Of a DNA stretch of 64,000 bases, positions 33,945 through 44,215 are shown piece after piece; within the stretch, counting starts at the first letter, position 1; each line of letters starts with the position of its first letter. The DNA lies in the NCBI GenBank assembly GCA_002794775.1, contig NBAY01000002.1, forward strand, positions 2,480,001 through 2,544,000, written 5' to 3'. A program made the translations under genes and the position numbers. The DNA comes from Porodaedalea pini. Its lineage: Eukaryota > Basidiomycota > Agaricomycetes > Hymenochaetales > Hymenochaetaceae. The notes beneath the pieces were generated by a model. The model did not search any database and was not told the DNA's origin. It saw only the letters and a program-made list of their open reading frames with translations.

Positions 33945-34777
33945 CTCCTTACCGCCTTGCACACTTCTCAGTCACCACTACCAAGCTGGCTCTGAACATT
34001 CACGTCTCTTACCAACACCAGTCCCTTTATTGTGCTATGTTCTACCATCTCACCTGCACACCAACTATCACCTTCACACTTGACCTCTTCCTCTTATCCA
34101 TCATCATTACACTCAACCCTTACATTGTTCAAGTACCTTAAAACCATCCACTACCCGTCCGCAACCCCGAACTATAAACCAACATTCTTATCCGACGCAT
34201 CTGACGACTTGGACTGCGACCCCGACTACGATTGCTTCGACCCACACCTGTTCTCAGATCGATCTCACATGCATCGATCAGGCCGATACGTCATTAATCC
34301 TTTACTTTCATTACCTAACTCACTCGTTTTACAAACTGCCGTCTTCTTTCTATTCAATCAACCAGCACTTGTTTGAGAGGGGGTAATGTTGAGCCCGACC
34401 CACTTGAGAGTAGCTACCAGGCCTTGGGGGTGATCTTTGGAGAGGTCCCTTGGCGCCCGTTGGAGTCTTCACAAAGGAAGATCCGGGTTTGATCAGCAAG
34501 TGAAAGTCGACCACCACACCTGGAGTTTTGTTACAGCGCTCGATCAGATCCACAGGCGTCTGCACCACCTGTCGGCTGGCAGTGTTGTTTCTGATCTGAG
34601 CTGGCTCCACACCCGTACGCCCGACTGTCCAGATCAGCAGCACAGCGTTGGAATACACCACCAGAAGACACTGCCGATGCTGTCCTCGCACAACTACCAC
34701 CGCTGACCGACGACGACCTAGTATGCATAGACGACGAGCTAGGAGCCCTCCAACCACCCCACCCATCACCCGCACCA
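33945..34777 (+). other. Element C leader, 830 bp, with an orphan 114-codon frame
   Basis: Long untranslated leader for a gypsy element. It contains an open frame at 34032-34376 (MLCSTISPAHQLSPSH...) of unknown function, with an acidic DASDDLDCDPDYDC stretch. At 34377-34387 a purine run (GAGAGGGGGTAA) is followed by TGTTGAGCCCGAC, which looks like a polypurine tract plus an LTR start. Confidence 0.4.
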
Positions 34778-35878
34778 TTGCCTGTCATGGTGGAACCCCA
34801 AACTCCCGTCGCACCAGTTGCCGGAGCACTGACGATCTCAAACGACATGATGCAGGAGATCATCAACACGCTACAGGGCCTGGGGTTGTTGGCAACCCCC
34901 ATGCCAGCAGCAGCAACAGCACCCGCTCCCCCTCCCCAAACAATGAACAGTAATGGAGGGAGACACATTGCCAAACCTGAGGCATTCAACGGGCAAGGCT
35001 ACAAGAAGTTCGAACAAGCCATCACCCTTTATGTTGAAGCTAATGCAGGGGACTTCGTGAACGATAAGGATTACTTCCTTTTCATGCTATCGTTCATGAC
35101 AGAAGGCGCAGTGGCACTCTGGGCCCAGAACTTCTTGGAAAGTATCAAGATGGACGGATACCTGATCTTCTCACTTGTCAGCTGCCAGAAATTTGATAAA
35201 CAGCTAGAAGCGGCATTTGGAGACCCGAATGAGTGACAAAATGCCATGCAGAAGCTGGACAGCTGGAAACATACTCGAGACATCACCGCCAATCAATTCT
35301 TCCAACAGTTCAACATCTATCGCCGAGCAGCAGGATACGATGACAATGCCAAGAATGACGACACCCTCATCCACAAACTAATGAAAGCATTGGATAAGGA
35401 AATCATGTACCGAATCCAAATGAGTGACCCCGTTCCAACCACGTACAAAGGTTGGCAGGAAAAAGCCATTCGATTTGACAACGTGAGATGCCAGATGAGG
35501 GCCATCGAACAAATGCACACTGCTCCGCTCAGACCTCAGGCTCCCCCACCAAAACCCACCCAAACATTCGCACCTAGAATCCCCGAAAGGCGTGATGCCA
35601 CCGGAGTCACATATGGAGGCATGGGGAAGCCAATGGACGTCTTGCTCAAAGAGCTGAGGAAAGTGGGAGTCTGCTACTACTGCAAGAAGCCCGGGCATCT
35701 ACAGAGGGATTGCCCACAGAAGAAGCAGATGATAAGGGCAGTGTTGATGGGGATGGAGCCACAAGAGAGAAAAGTCTGGGCAGACGAGACCACGATGCTC
35801 AAGGAGTCAGACTTTACAGAGGAAGAAGAGGAGGCGCTCTTTGAGCAGGAGTTGGATTTTGCAGAACCCCAGCAGTGA
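34778..35878 (+). pseudogene. Element C gag
   Basis: Starts MPVMVEPQTPVAPV. It has a gag core (KPEAFNGQGYKKFEQAITLYVEAN, ALWAQNFLESIK), a TGA at 35234-35236 where relatives have Arg (DPNE-R-QNAM), RDITANQFFQQFNIYRRAAGYDD, and a knuckle CYYCKKPGHLQRDC. An acidic C-terminus ends at TGA 35876-35878. It would be intact but for the single CGA-to-TGA change. Confidence 0.85.
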
Positions 35879-37342
35879 ACACGGCACTGACTGGGATAGG
35901 TTCAGTTTCGGTTTTTCAAACGGCCATTTTTGATAATCTTATGGACTCTGTAGATAATTTAGATAACACACAAAAAAATGTAGAAAACAATGTCACTCGC
36001 AAAAATATTCCTTCTGTTCCTGTACCGATAGTTAGTAGTGTAGATACATCTCCATGTAACAACATTTCTGTCTCATCATCTGATTATATACCTGCATCTG
36101 AAAATCATGTAAAATCCTCTTCTTCACCTTTTAATTCTATTTCTTCCTTGGCCAGAACTGAACCGAAATCCGTGAAAAATGAAAACTTGTCGAAACAAGC
36201 TGAGAGGAAGTCCTGGAGAGATCACCCTGTCCCCTTTACTGCACCATGGGTTGTACAGCGTCTCAAGGAGGATAAACTTGAAAGTGCTTTAACGACTCTC
36301 CGAGTGTGGATGAAACAGCAGAGGCATGTTGAAGCGAATGAAGAGACAGTGCATCAGATCATTGCGCTAGAAGAATCAGATGCTGTGGCAGCTGTTAGGG
36401 ACCTGAGGGGTCTGAAACAGTTTGTAAGAGGGTCTTGGGGGCAACAGCTCATGGTACCGATTCTCATTCAAATGACCGACACCAGTAACCAGTTCAAGGT
36501 AGATGCACTACTGGACAGTGGCTGCACTGGCTCGTGTATCAACCGATCCTTTGTTGAAAAGCATCAGATCAGGACAAAAAAGACACCCATCCCAATCCAA
36601 GTTTACAATGCTGATGGCACGCTCAATAAGGACGGTTCAATCACAGAATTTGTGGAAATGTGCATGACAATTAAAGATCATTCGGAGCGCATCCACTTCA
36701 CAGTCACGGATCTAGGGAAAACAGATGTGTTCATCAGACATGAATGGTTAAAGCTGCACAACCCCAACATCGACTGGCAAAAGTCAATGATCGAATTTGA
36801 TCGATGCCCCGATGTATGCGGCTATATCTGTGGTCTAGAGGACATTGATGCGGACCCCGATGAGAACCTTGATCTGGTAGAACTTGAAGATGGTGATCAG
36901 CTCTTTCTCTTTGATTGGGACAGGTACATTAAGTCCGATCCAAGAAAAGTGCTGAAGGTCAGGCAACAGGCACTTGAGAAGGTCCCAGACTATGTCAAAG
37001 AGTTTGCGGATGTCTTCAGTGAACAGGAATTTGATCAGTTACCAGAGAGACGCCCTTGGGATCACGCTATTGAACTCAAGCCGGGTTCAAAGCTCTCTGA
37101 CTGTAAAATCTACCCGCTCAGTCCATCTGAACAGGTGGCACTTGATGAATTCCTCACCGAAAACCTGAGAACTGGCCATATTTGCAACTCTCAATCTGAG
37201 ATGGCATCCCCCTTCTTCTTCATCAAAAAGAAGGATGGCAAGCTTTGCCCCATACAGGATTATCGCAGGCTCAACGAGATGACAGTTAGGAACAAATACC
37301 CGTTACCTCTAATCCAAGAGCTCATTGACAAAACAAAACAGG
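35875..37342 (+). pseudogene. Element C pol 5' part: protease and first RT third
   Basis: Overlaps the gag stop by four bases (ATGA), a coupling or frameshift layout. A long unrecognised N-terminal region precedes the protease (ALLDSGCTGSCIN, IRHEWLKLHNPNIDW). RT then starts (LPERRPWDHAIEL, FFFIKKKDGK, YPLPLIQELIDKTKQ). Insertion D interrupts after KTKQ; the reading frame resumes at 40022 once D and one ACAGG copy are removed. Confidence 0.85.
37338..37342. repeat. Insertion D target-site duplication (ACAGG), left copy
   Basis: ACAGG here and at 40017-40021 flank D. Removing D and one copy restores the RT frame [13 protein letters not shown]. Confidence 0.8.
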
Positions 37343-37493
37343 TGAAAGGAAATTTTCGCACATTCGGAAACGTCGATCAAGGCAGATCATCATTGATCAT
37401 ACACGTGATTACGCAGTCACCTGATCTTGACGGATACTTGCCCAGGCAAAAATCCGTCAGTCACAGTCACGCTACACCGTCACACCTTGTGAC

Positions 37494-37847
37494 ATGGCAC
37501 ATAAACGTCAAGAAAGCAAAGGACAACCAATGGAGGTTGATCCCCAATGCACAGAGTGCATGCTACTACAGAATGTAGCACAGAAGGTCCCAGAACTCCT
37601 AAAGACAATAGGATTAATGGACCAGGATGTCACATTATGAGCACACAAGTGGGAAGGCCAATCCCCATACTTTGAAACAGGACAGGCAATCTACTATCGA
37701 GATGCCAAGACATATAAAGTCCACATCAGTAAAGAAGAACGTGGCATGGAGAACTACAAATGGGATACAGTTATCCAATACAATAAGGAGCCACACAAAG
37801 AATGCAGGAACTGCAAGATGATGATACGAATACCTACCCCGATGTAG
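37494..37847 (+). pseudogene. Unrecognised 118-codon frame in insertion D with one internal TGA
   Basis: Starts MAHKRQESKGQPMEVDPQ and stays open to TAG at 37845, apart from a TGA at 37638-37640. It includes paired cysteines (CTECM near residue 19, CRNCK near residue 108) and a charged middle (YYRDAKTYKVHISKEERG). No family recognised. The single TGA fits the CGA decay pattern of the neighbourhood. Confidence 0.35.
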
Positions 37848-38743
37848 AGCCGTGCCGATCGTCCCATCACCGCCGATCACTCCAGAAGCATTCAAGAACT
37901 GGTTCCGACGTGTACCGATCAGTACCGGACTCAACCCGATCGGTCCAGTCTCGAATCAGAACCTCGCGATCGCGTCATCAGCACGTTCCGACACCTCCGA
38001 AAGCATACTGGAATGTACCGGAGATCTTATCTCGACGATTAGGGACGCGGTCACATGGAGTATACAGCCAAGACGCGTACCGGACTGCTGTCCGACGATG
38101 GGAGCCACGTACCGATTGGACGATCTGAGTTCCGGTGGAGCACCGGTGTGATTGGACGCGAAGCGGATGTTTTTCCTCATTATGATTTATGTTTTTCCTA
38201 TGTTCTTCTGATTTCTATGCACTCTATGCGCGCCTCTATGACCTATGACTTTTCCTTTCGACTTCTCTATGTTTCAACTGATATGCACAGTATGCCCGTA
38301 TGGAAATTATTAACTGTAGATAGATCTTTGGACTTAGTATAAATATGCACCCCATGTTGTAGGTAGAGGACAAGTCAGTTCTACTGCAGAATCTCCCTCA
38401 GATAGGGTAACTTGAGTGCGATCCATCTTAGTTCTCATAATCTTGTAGTCGTTCCGTCTTCGTCTTAGCATCTCATCTCTCGAAATCGTCTCTCGTCTCA
38501 TACTTCGTAACTCGAACCTCGTCGCTCGTCGTGATCACATCGTACCGGTGTTGATTACCTGCACGTACCGACTCCGTACCGGTCAAACCACAGACCCGAC
38601 AGGAGTTCCCGACCTTTGTTCTCGATATCGACACGTACCAGCGCGTACCGAAGCGTACCGATGCATACTGGTACGTCGAGTGATCTCACCGCAGTCTACC
38701 CCTAACCTCCCAGAGCAACGCGATCACGTCCCCAAAAGGACCG

Positions 38744-39079
38744 TTGATCCCAGACACCCCTAAGTCAGGATCTACACCGAGTCCAGTACAAGGGAATGAC
38801 ATACCAATACATATAACAACAGCACTCAAACACTGTTGGGCATACCTCAGGGACATAAAGCATCCAGGCATGATTACGCTATACGAATTTGAGCACGTGT
38901 CACGAAGACGAACATTCAAGATCACTCTAGCCCTAGGACCACATGACCCACCATTCACAATGGAGACATGTCTCGGCGGAGCAGCCCTATCACCGAGTGG
39001 ACCTGACACTGAATGGCGAGCCAAGAATAAACCATGGGTCCACATGGTTATCCCCAATGGATTTGAATGGGAGGAATGA
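38744..39079 (+). CDS. Unrecognised 111-codon frame in insertion D
   Basis: MIPDTPKSGSTPSPVQG leads to ALKHCWAYLRDIKHPGMITLYEFEHVSRRRTFKITLALGP and ends WVHMVIPNGFEWEE. The composition (aromatic, amphipathic, ordered) looks like a real protein rather than a random frame. No motif that I know; possibly the remnant of a gene carried by the element. Confidence 0.3.
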   Translation: MIPDTPKSGSTPSPVQGNDIPIHITTALKHCWAYLRDIKHPGMITLYEFEHVSRRRTFKITLALGPHDPPFTMETCLGGAALSPSGPDTEWRAKNKPWVHMVIPNGFEWEE

Positions 39080-40021
39080 ACACCCGAGCGCAGCAATGCA
39101 ACCTGATAGGCTATGCAGTGCCACAACCGAGGAAGATGCTTCGAGAAGCAGGGAAGTAAAGCCCTGATATAGAAGCACACGGGAGAAGCAGGAAGTTAAT
39201 TAAACCGAAGCATGTGGAGAATGTGGGAGCCCGACTACCAAATCGGTGGGGTACTCACCCGAGCGCGCGGGTCATGACATCACGTGACTCACACCCGCAG
39301 TCTGAATTGCAGAAAGCAAGAAAACCATTGGACGGAGTACATGTGCATACATCCCCACCACAGCAGCCAAGTGCTGCGGCCACCTGAAACATAGGAAGGA
39401 GACAGAAGGGCATCTGGTTGGACAGAACGTAAAGAAATTAGAAATTCAGTAGGCTATATAAGGCCGAGTAACTAGCACCCCAGATCATTCTCTATCGCTT
39501 TTACAGTACGGTTTCAGAAGGTTACAGAACACTGCTACTTCTTACCCCTACCTCTACATCTATAACTACCACTGTGTAATATCCTCCTTGGTTGAATAAT
39601 GAGTCCGCCCCATACTGGGTTGAGGATTTGTCCCAAGTTGAATAAGGATTGACTTTGATTGAGTAGACCCTCAGCTACGCCACGCTTAGAAGGTTCCTCT
39701 CATTGTCCACAGAACCAAGTCTGGTTGAGTGCATCTTGGCTACGCCAAGCCTTGCAGTTTGCCTCCTAGACAACATCGCAGCATAACCGAATGTCTCTCG
39801 ACCCTCTAGGGCATTACCTCCCCTATCTGCTGTAACTAAGTGCTTTCAATACCAACCTCAGGTTCCACCTGATAAGGGCAGCAAAGGAGAAGCTGGTTAT
39901 GGGATCGGTCGAAGATAAGTAAAGTCGTCTCGGTAATACACCACTCAGAGGACCATACAGTCCGGAAGGCAACACCTTTGTGGTTAAAGAATTGGAATAT
40001 TCGCCCGACCCTAACAACAGG

Positions 40022-42680
40022 CAAAATTCTTCACAAAGCTTGACATATGCTGGGGTTATAATAACATTCAGATTCGAGAGGGTGATGAGCACAAAGCTGC
40101 CTTCAGGATGAACCAACGGTCATGTTCTTTGGTCTCACAAACTCACCGGCAACCTTCCAAGGATTTATGAACGAGATCTTCCGAGAACTCGTCAATGATG
40201 GACACGTCATAGTCTACATGGATGACATTCTAATCTTCGCACGAACTCGCAAACACCATGACAAACTCGTCCAACAAGTCCTGGAAGTGTTGCGAGCAAA
40301 CAAGTTGTTCTTAAAGCCAGAAAAGTGCAGCTTTGCTCAAGAGACCGTGAACTATCTTGGGCATATCCTCAGCAACAGACAGATTCGCATGGATCCAGCC
40401 AAAGTGGCAGGCATAAAAGATTGGCCAGTCCCTAAGAACAAGAAAGAACTACAGTCTTTCCTTGGGTTCTGCAACTACTACCGCCGCTTTATCCTAGCGT
40501 TCAGTCATTACGCAAAGCCCTTGACTGTATTGACCAGAGATGTAGAGTGGAAGTGGGAGGTGGAGCAACAAGAGGCCTTTGAATGTCTGAAGTGGAAGCT
40601 CTGTGAAGAACCTGTACTCACAGTGCCTACTGATGACGGTCAATTTTGGGTGGAGGCCGATTCGTCGCATTTCGCTAACAGTGCCATTCTGTCCCAATTC
40701 ATTGACAGAAAGTGGCATCCAATTGCATACCGATCACAAGTGCTTAGCCAAGCAGAGTGCAACTATGAAATCTACAACAAAGAGATGTTCGCAATCATGT
40801 GCGCGCTGGATGACTGGCGACAATATCTTCTAGGGGCAATGCAAACCTTCGAAATCTGGTCAGATCACCTCAACCTCCAGTATTTCCAAAAACCCCAGAA
40901 GATTAACCACCAACAAGCGAGATGGCTACAGGAGTTAGCGGACTATGACTTCAAACTGTTCCATAAACCAGGTGCCCTGATGACTAAGGCTGACCTCCTC
41001 TCGAGACGAGCGGATCATGAGAGGGGGGAGAATGACAATATCGACATTGTTTTGCTCAAGCCAGACCTATTCATAAATGAAACACTGCTAGAAGCACTGG
41101 ATGCAGACTTTGTTAAACAAATTAAAAGGGTACGAAACAACAGGGACAGAGCAGTTGTGAAGGCGTTAGAGTGGAAGGAACAAGAGTGGGATGAGGAAGA
41201 AGAAGGGTTGTTGATGTGGAAGGGCAGGATCTACGTGCCAAAAGACCATAAACTCCGAGAAGACATCATTCAAAACCATCATGACAGCACACTCGCAGTA
41301 CACCCAGGACGCTACAAGACCCATGAGTTGATCACACGCAACTACTGGTGGCCAGGAATCCAGCGAGATATTTGAATGTATGTCGAGGGATGTAACGTGT
41401 GCCAACACACCAAGGCACACCGAGCAAAACCGCATAATCCCCTGAATCCAAATGAGATCCTAAAAGGTCCTTGGGAAATCATCACAGCAGACCTGATCGG
41501 CGAACTACCCGAGTCCAACGGGCATAACACAATCTGTGTCTTTGTTGACAGGTTCAGTAAACAGGTGCATGTGATCCCGACCTCTGTGAGTGTAACGTTG
41601 GAAGGAATGGCAAGACTCTACCGGGATCATGTCTTCAGGCTACATGGCATACCGTGCAAGTTTATTCATGACAGAGGATCGCAGTTCAAGTCCAAATTCA
41701 TGAATGAACTATACCGGTTATTGGGCATCGAGGGAAACCCATCAACAGCATATCACCCACAGACAGATGGCCAGACAGAACAGATAAACCAAGAGATTGA
41801 ACAGTACCTTCGCCTCTTTGTTAACCACCATCAGTCGGACTGGGCGGAATGGCTTGCACTAGTGGAATTTGCATATAATGACAAAGAGCAGACGTCGACA
41901 GGAGCGTCGCCCTTTTTCATCAACCATGGGAGACACCTGTACAAGGGCATGAATCCTAGACACGAATCGACAAATGAGTCCGCTAAGCAGTTTGCCGACC
42001 AAATGACAAAGATCAGGGAGGAAACTGAAGCGGCACTGAAGCATGCGGCTGAAACCATGAAGCGCTTCTATGACAGGACAAAGGGAGAAGCCATTGAGTA
42101 TAAACCTGGGGATAAGGTCATGCTCAAAGGAACTCACTTAAAGACAGATCGTCCTATGAAGAAACTAGGAGACAAACGATATGGGCCTTTTGTCGTTGAA
42201 AAGAAAATCGGCGTGTCAGCATACAGGCTTAAACTTCCACGCACATGGAAGAAGGGCTATCCAGTCTTCAATGAAGTGCTTCTCTCCCCATACCACAAAC
42301 CGCAGTACACATCGCAGAAGCGAGATCCTCCACCCCCACCCGAGATCATCGATGATGTGCCAGAATATGAGGTCGAAAAGGTTGTCGACTCCAAGCTGGT
42401 GCGAGGAAAGCTCAAATACCTCGTACACTGGAAAGGGTACCCAAATGAAGAGCGCACCTGGGAGCCAATTGAGAATTTGACGAACTCTCAGAAGGCCATC
42501 GATGAATTTCATAAATCAACCCCCAGTGCTCCTCGTGCCCTCAACACCCTAGAAATGTCGCAACTAAAGTTCCGACCTGTATTTGAGATGACAGAGCTGG
42601 AGAGACAAGAAGGAGTGGCACAGTGGTGGGCCAGTAAGTTCCAAGGTAGGGAACATGGGCGATCGGGACGCTCACCTTGA
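40022..42680 (+). pseudogene. Element C pol 3' part: RT, RNase H, integrase, chromodomain
   Basis: Resumes [28 protein letters not shown] (with a small frame loss near 40112). It then has catalytic YMDDILIF, RNase H (VEADSSHFANSA, IYNKEMFAIM, KADLLSRRA), a zinc-binding start (NHHDSTLAVHPG, CNVCQHTKAH) and the integrase core ([33 protein letters not shown]). A chromodomain (EYEVEKVVDSKLVRGKLKYLVHWKGYPNEERTWEP) is last. TGA for CGA at 41374 splits RNase H from integrase. Ends at 42680 before the polypurine tract (42679-42690). Confidence 0.87.
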
Positions 42681-42692
42681 AGGAGGGGGTCA

Positions 42693-43153
42693 TGTCATGG
42701 ACACTTTTTAATTATTTTATTCTCTTACCATTTTCCCCTATCATATCTTATCATATCTTATCCACTCATTACTAATCACACTTATTTTGACTTACTCATA
42801 TCCATTATGCCCCTTTCCCACACTCTCATTATTTGCTGACTGATACTATGACACTATTGTTCTATGAAGTTCCATGATGTTCTTTCATCTATCTTTATGT
42901 AGTAGCTGATTCCCAGGTCCATGCACAGCCTCTGCAAAGTATATAAGTAGGTAGTACTCCTGTACTTATCCCTTAGTTTTGACCTGGTCAATTCTACCTG
43001 GCTACGTCCAGAAGCTGCCCTCTCACCTCTGTGCTGTGTCCACTCCCCTGGCTCACTGCTCTCTCTCTCTCTCTCTTTCTCACTCCCCTCTTCCTCTGAC
43101 TGAGTTCCACGTGACCCGGTTACCTCTTGCGTACCTGTAGTCCGTCGCTGACA
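42693..43153 (+). repeat. Element C 3' LTR
   Basis: 461 bp, pairs with 33448-33928 except for transitions and a shorter CT tract. Confidence 0.9.
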
Positions 43154-43851
43154 CGTCGGCGTTGAGGGTTCAGGGGAGTTGGGGGCGACAGGTCCCTATT
43201 AGTCTCACGGTAGGGTCCTGGAGTCAGTGGTAGGTTGACGGTAGACATTGACAGTGCAGGTGATGACAGGATGGCTGGGGGCCACCTAGCTCTCCTTCCT
43301 TCTTCGTTCGTCAAATACCAGCTATGCCAGACCTCACTCCACCAGATGTCGTATGTAACGCCGCTATTGTTGGTCGTGACGTAGCTTGGTCGGTCTGGAT
43401 CCCAACAGGCTGATACAGGGAGGGCCCATTGCTGTTCATTGGTGAGATCTATCTTGACGACGGCGGAGGAACAGGGATCAGTTGTGCATTTGATCCGGGG
43501 TTACGCCAACATTGAACGGGTTTGTCGGCAAGGTTGATAATGAGGCAGAAAGATGCGGCAGAGATAACAATTGACAACGACGTTGACAACTGAACACGTA
43601 ATGTCACCCACGTCCAGGTTAAGTGGCTCCTCCACCAAAGGGAAATGCGGAGAGCCAGGGTCGGGAAAAGTTGGTTGCAAAGTTTATGTAATACATGAAC
43701 ATCCAAAAACGTCCAGGCAGGGTTGAGGGTTGTCATTTAGGGGGGTTTACACTTCAAGTCCGTCGAGGGGAGCACTCCTCTAGACTAAGTGAAGGCGAGT
43801 TGACAGCGACAACGTATGCTGGGGATGAGCCTGGGTGGGGTTCTGCTTTTA
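43154..43851 (-). other. Element A 5' leader
   Basis: About 700 bp between element A's 5' LTR and its gag, cut off from gag by C. The self-priming site lies at 43840-43850 next to the LTR. The leader matches the 23803-24524 leader of B in overall layout and in several blocks. Confidence 0.7.
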
Positions 43852-44210
43852 TGTTAGGTGGGAGTCCAGGAGATGACTTGGACTGGGCAGGCCTCAGCTG
43901 ACTGTCATCTGGGACGTGCTGTACTCAAGCGGAGACTCAGGGCACACTATACTCAGGCTAGGTCGTCACAGAGGTAAGAGGAAAAGCAGAACAAGGAGTT
44001 CATGCAATTCCTGAGACCTTATATAGCGACAACCGTGAGACTATATTATCTAATGTTACCTAAGCAGACAGAATGGAATGAATGAAGGTCATGTGAAAAG
44101 AGTGTGGGAAATGATTGAAAAAGATGATTAATTATAATGAAAAGGAACGATTAAAAGAAAAGAAATGATAAAAAGGAAAATAAAAGAAGGGAAAAGTTCG
44201 AATCCTGACA
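43852..44210 (-). repeat. Element A 5' LTR
   Basis: 359 bp, pairs with 22115-22472. Followed on the plus strand by the second ATTAC copy at 44211-44215. Confidence 0.88.
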
Positions 44211-44215
44211 ATTAC

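Larger units (their letters stand above)
37343..40016. mobile_element. Insertion D: unclassified TG...CA element in element C
   Basis: 2674 bp beginning TGAAAGG and ending CCTAACA, with imperfect inverted ends (TGaaAGG against TGttAGG) and a 5-bp duplication, as for LTR elements. I see no long direct repeat joining the two ends and no RT or transposase. It holds two unrecognised coding stretches (37494-37847, 38744-39079), ten GTACCG hexamers between 37912 and 38660, and two separate TATA-bearing, LTR-like AT-rich segments (near 38169-38540 and 39217-39774). It may be a non-autonomous or rearranged LTR element. Confidence 0.65.
33448..43153 (+). mobile_element. Chromodomain Ty3/gypsy element C, interrupted by insertion D
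   Basis: 9706 bp in total, 7.0 kb without D. LTRs 33448-33928 and 42693-43153. Flanking pentamers CATCG and CGTCG differ at one position, consistent with an aged 5-bp duplication. Gag, protease, RT, RNase H, integrase and chromodomain are present, with low identity to A/B, so it is a second family. It carries TGA-for-CGA stops at 35234 and 41374. Confidence 0.9.
22115..44210 (-). mobile_element. Chromodomain Ty3/gypsy element A (minus), interrupted by B and C
   Basis: Its LTRs are 22115-22472 (3' LTR) and 43852-44210 (5' LTR), with TG...CA ends, flanked by ATTAC. The minus strand encodes gag, protease, RT, RNase H, integrase and chromodomain in the usual order. B is inserted in the integrase and C at the gag start. 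Removing B, C and one 5-bp duplication each leaves about 6.1 kb, the same as B once B's longer LTRs are allowed for. A and B share about the same proteins, leader and LTR core, so they are one family. LTR copies differ mostly by C/T and G/A changes. Confidence 0.9.

Noticed and set aside
37341..40020. Insertion D as a giant intron (GT...AG borders next to intact RT codons)
   Set aside because: The GT and CAG arise from the ACAGG duplication plus element ends TG...CA; a 2.7-kb intron in a retroelement RT is less likely than an insertion.
44195..44210. GTTCGAATCCTGA at the LTR end resembling a tRNA T-arm
   Set aside because: It is part of the element A LTR end, and the other LTR copy has GTTCAAATCC; no cloverleaf.
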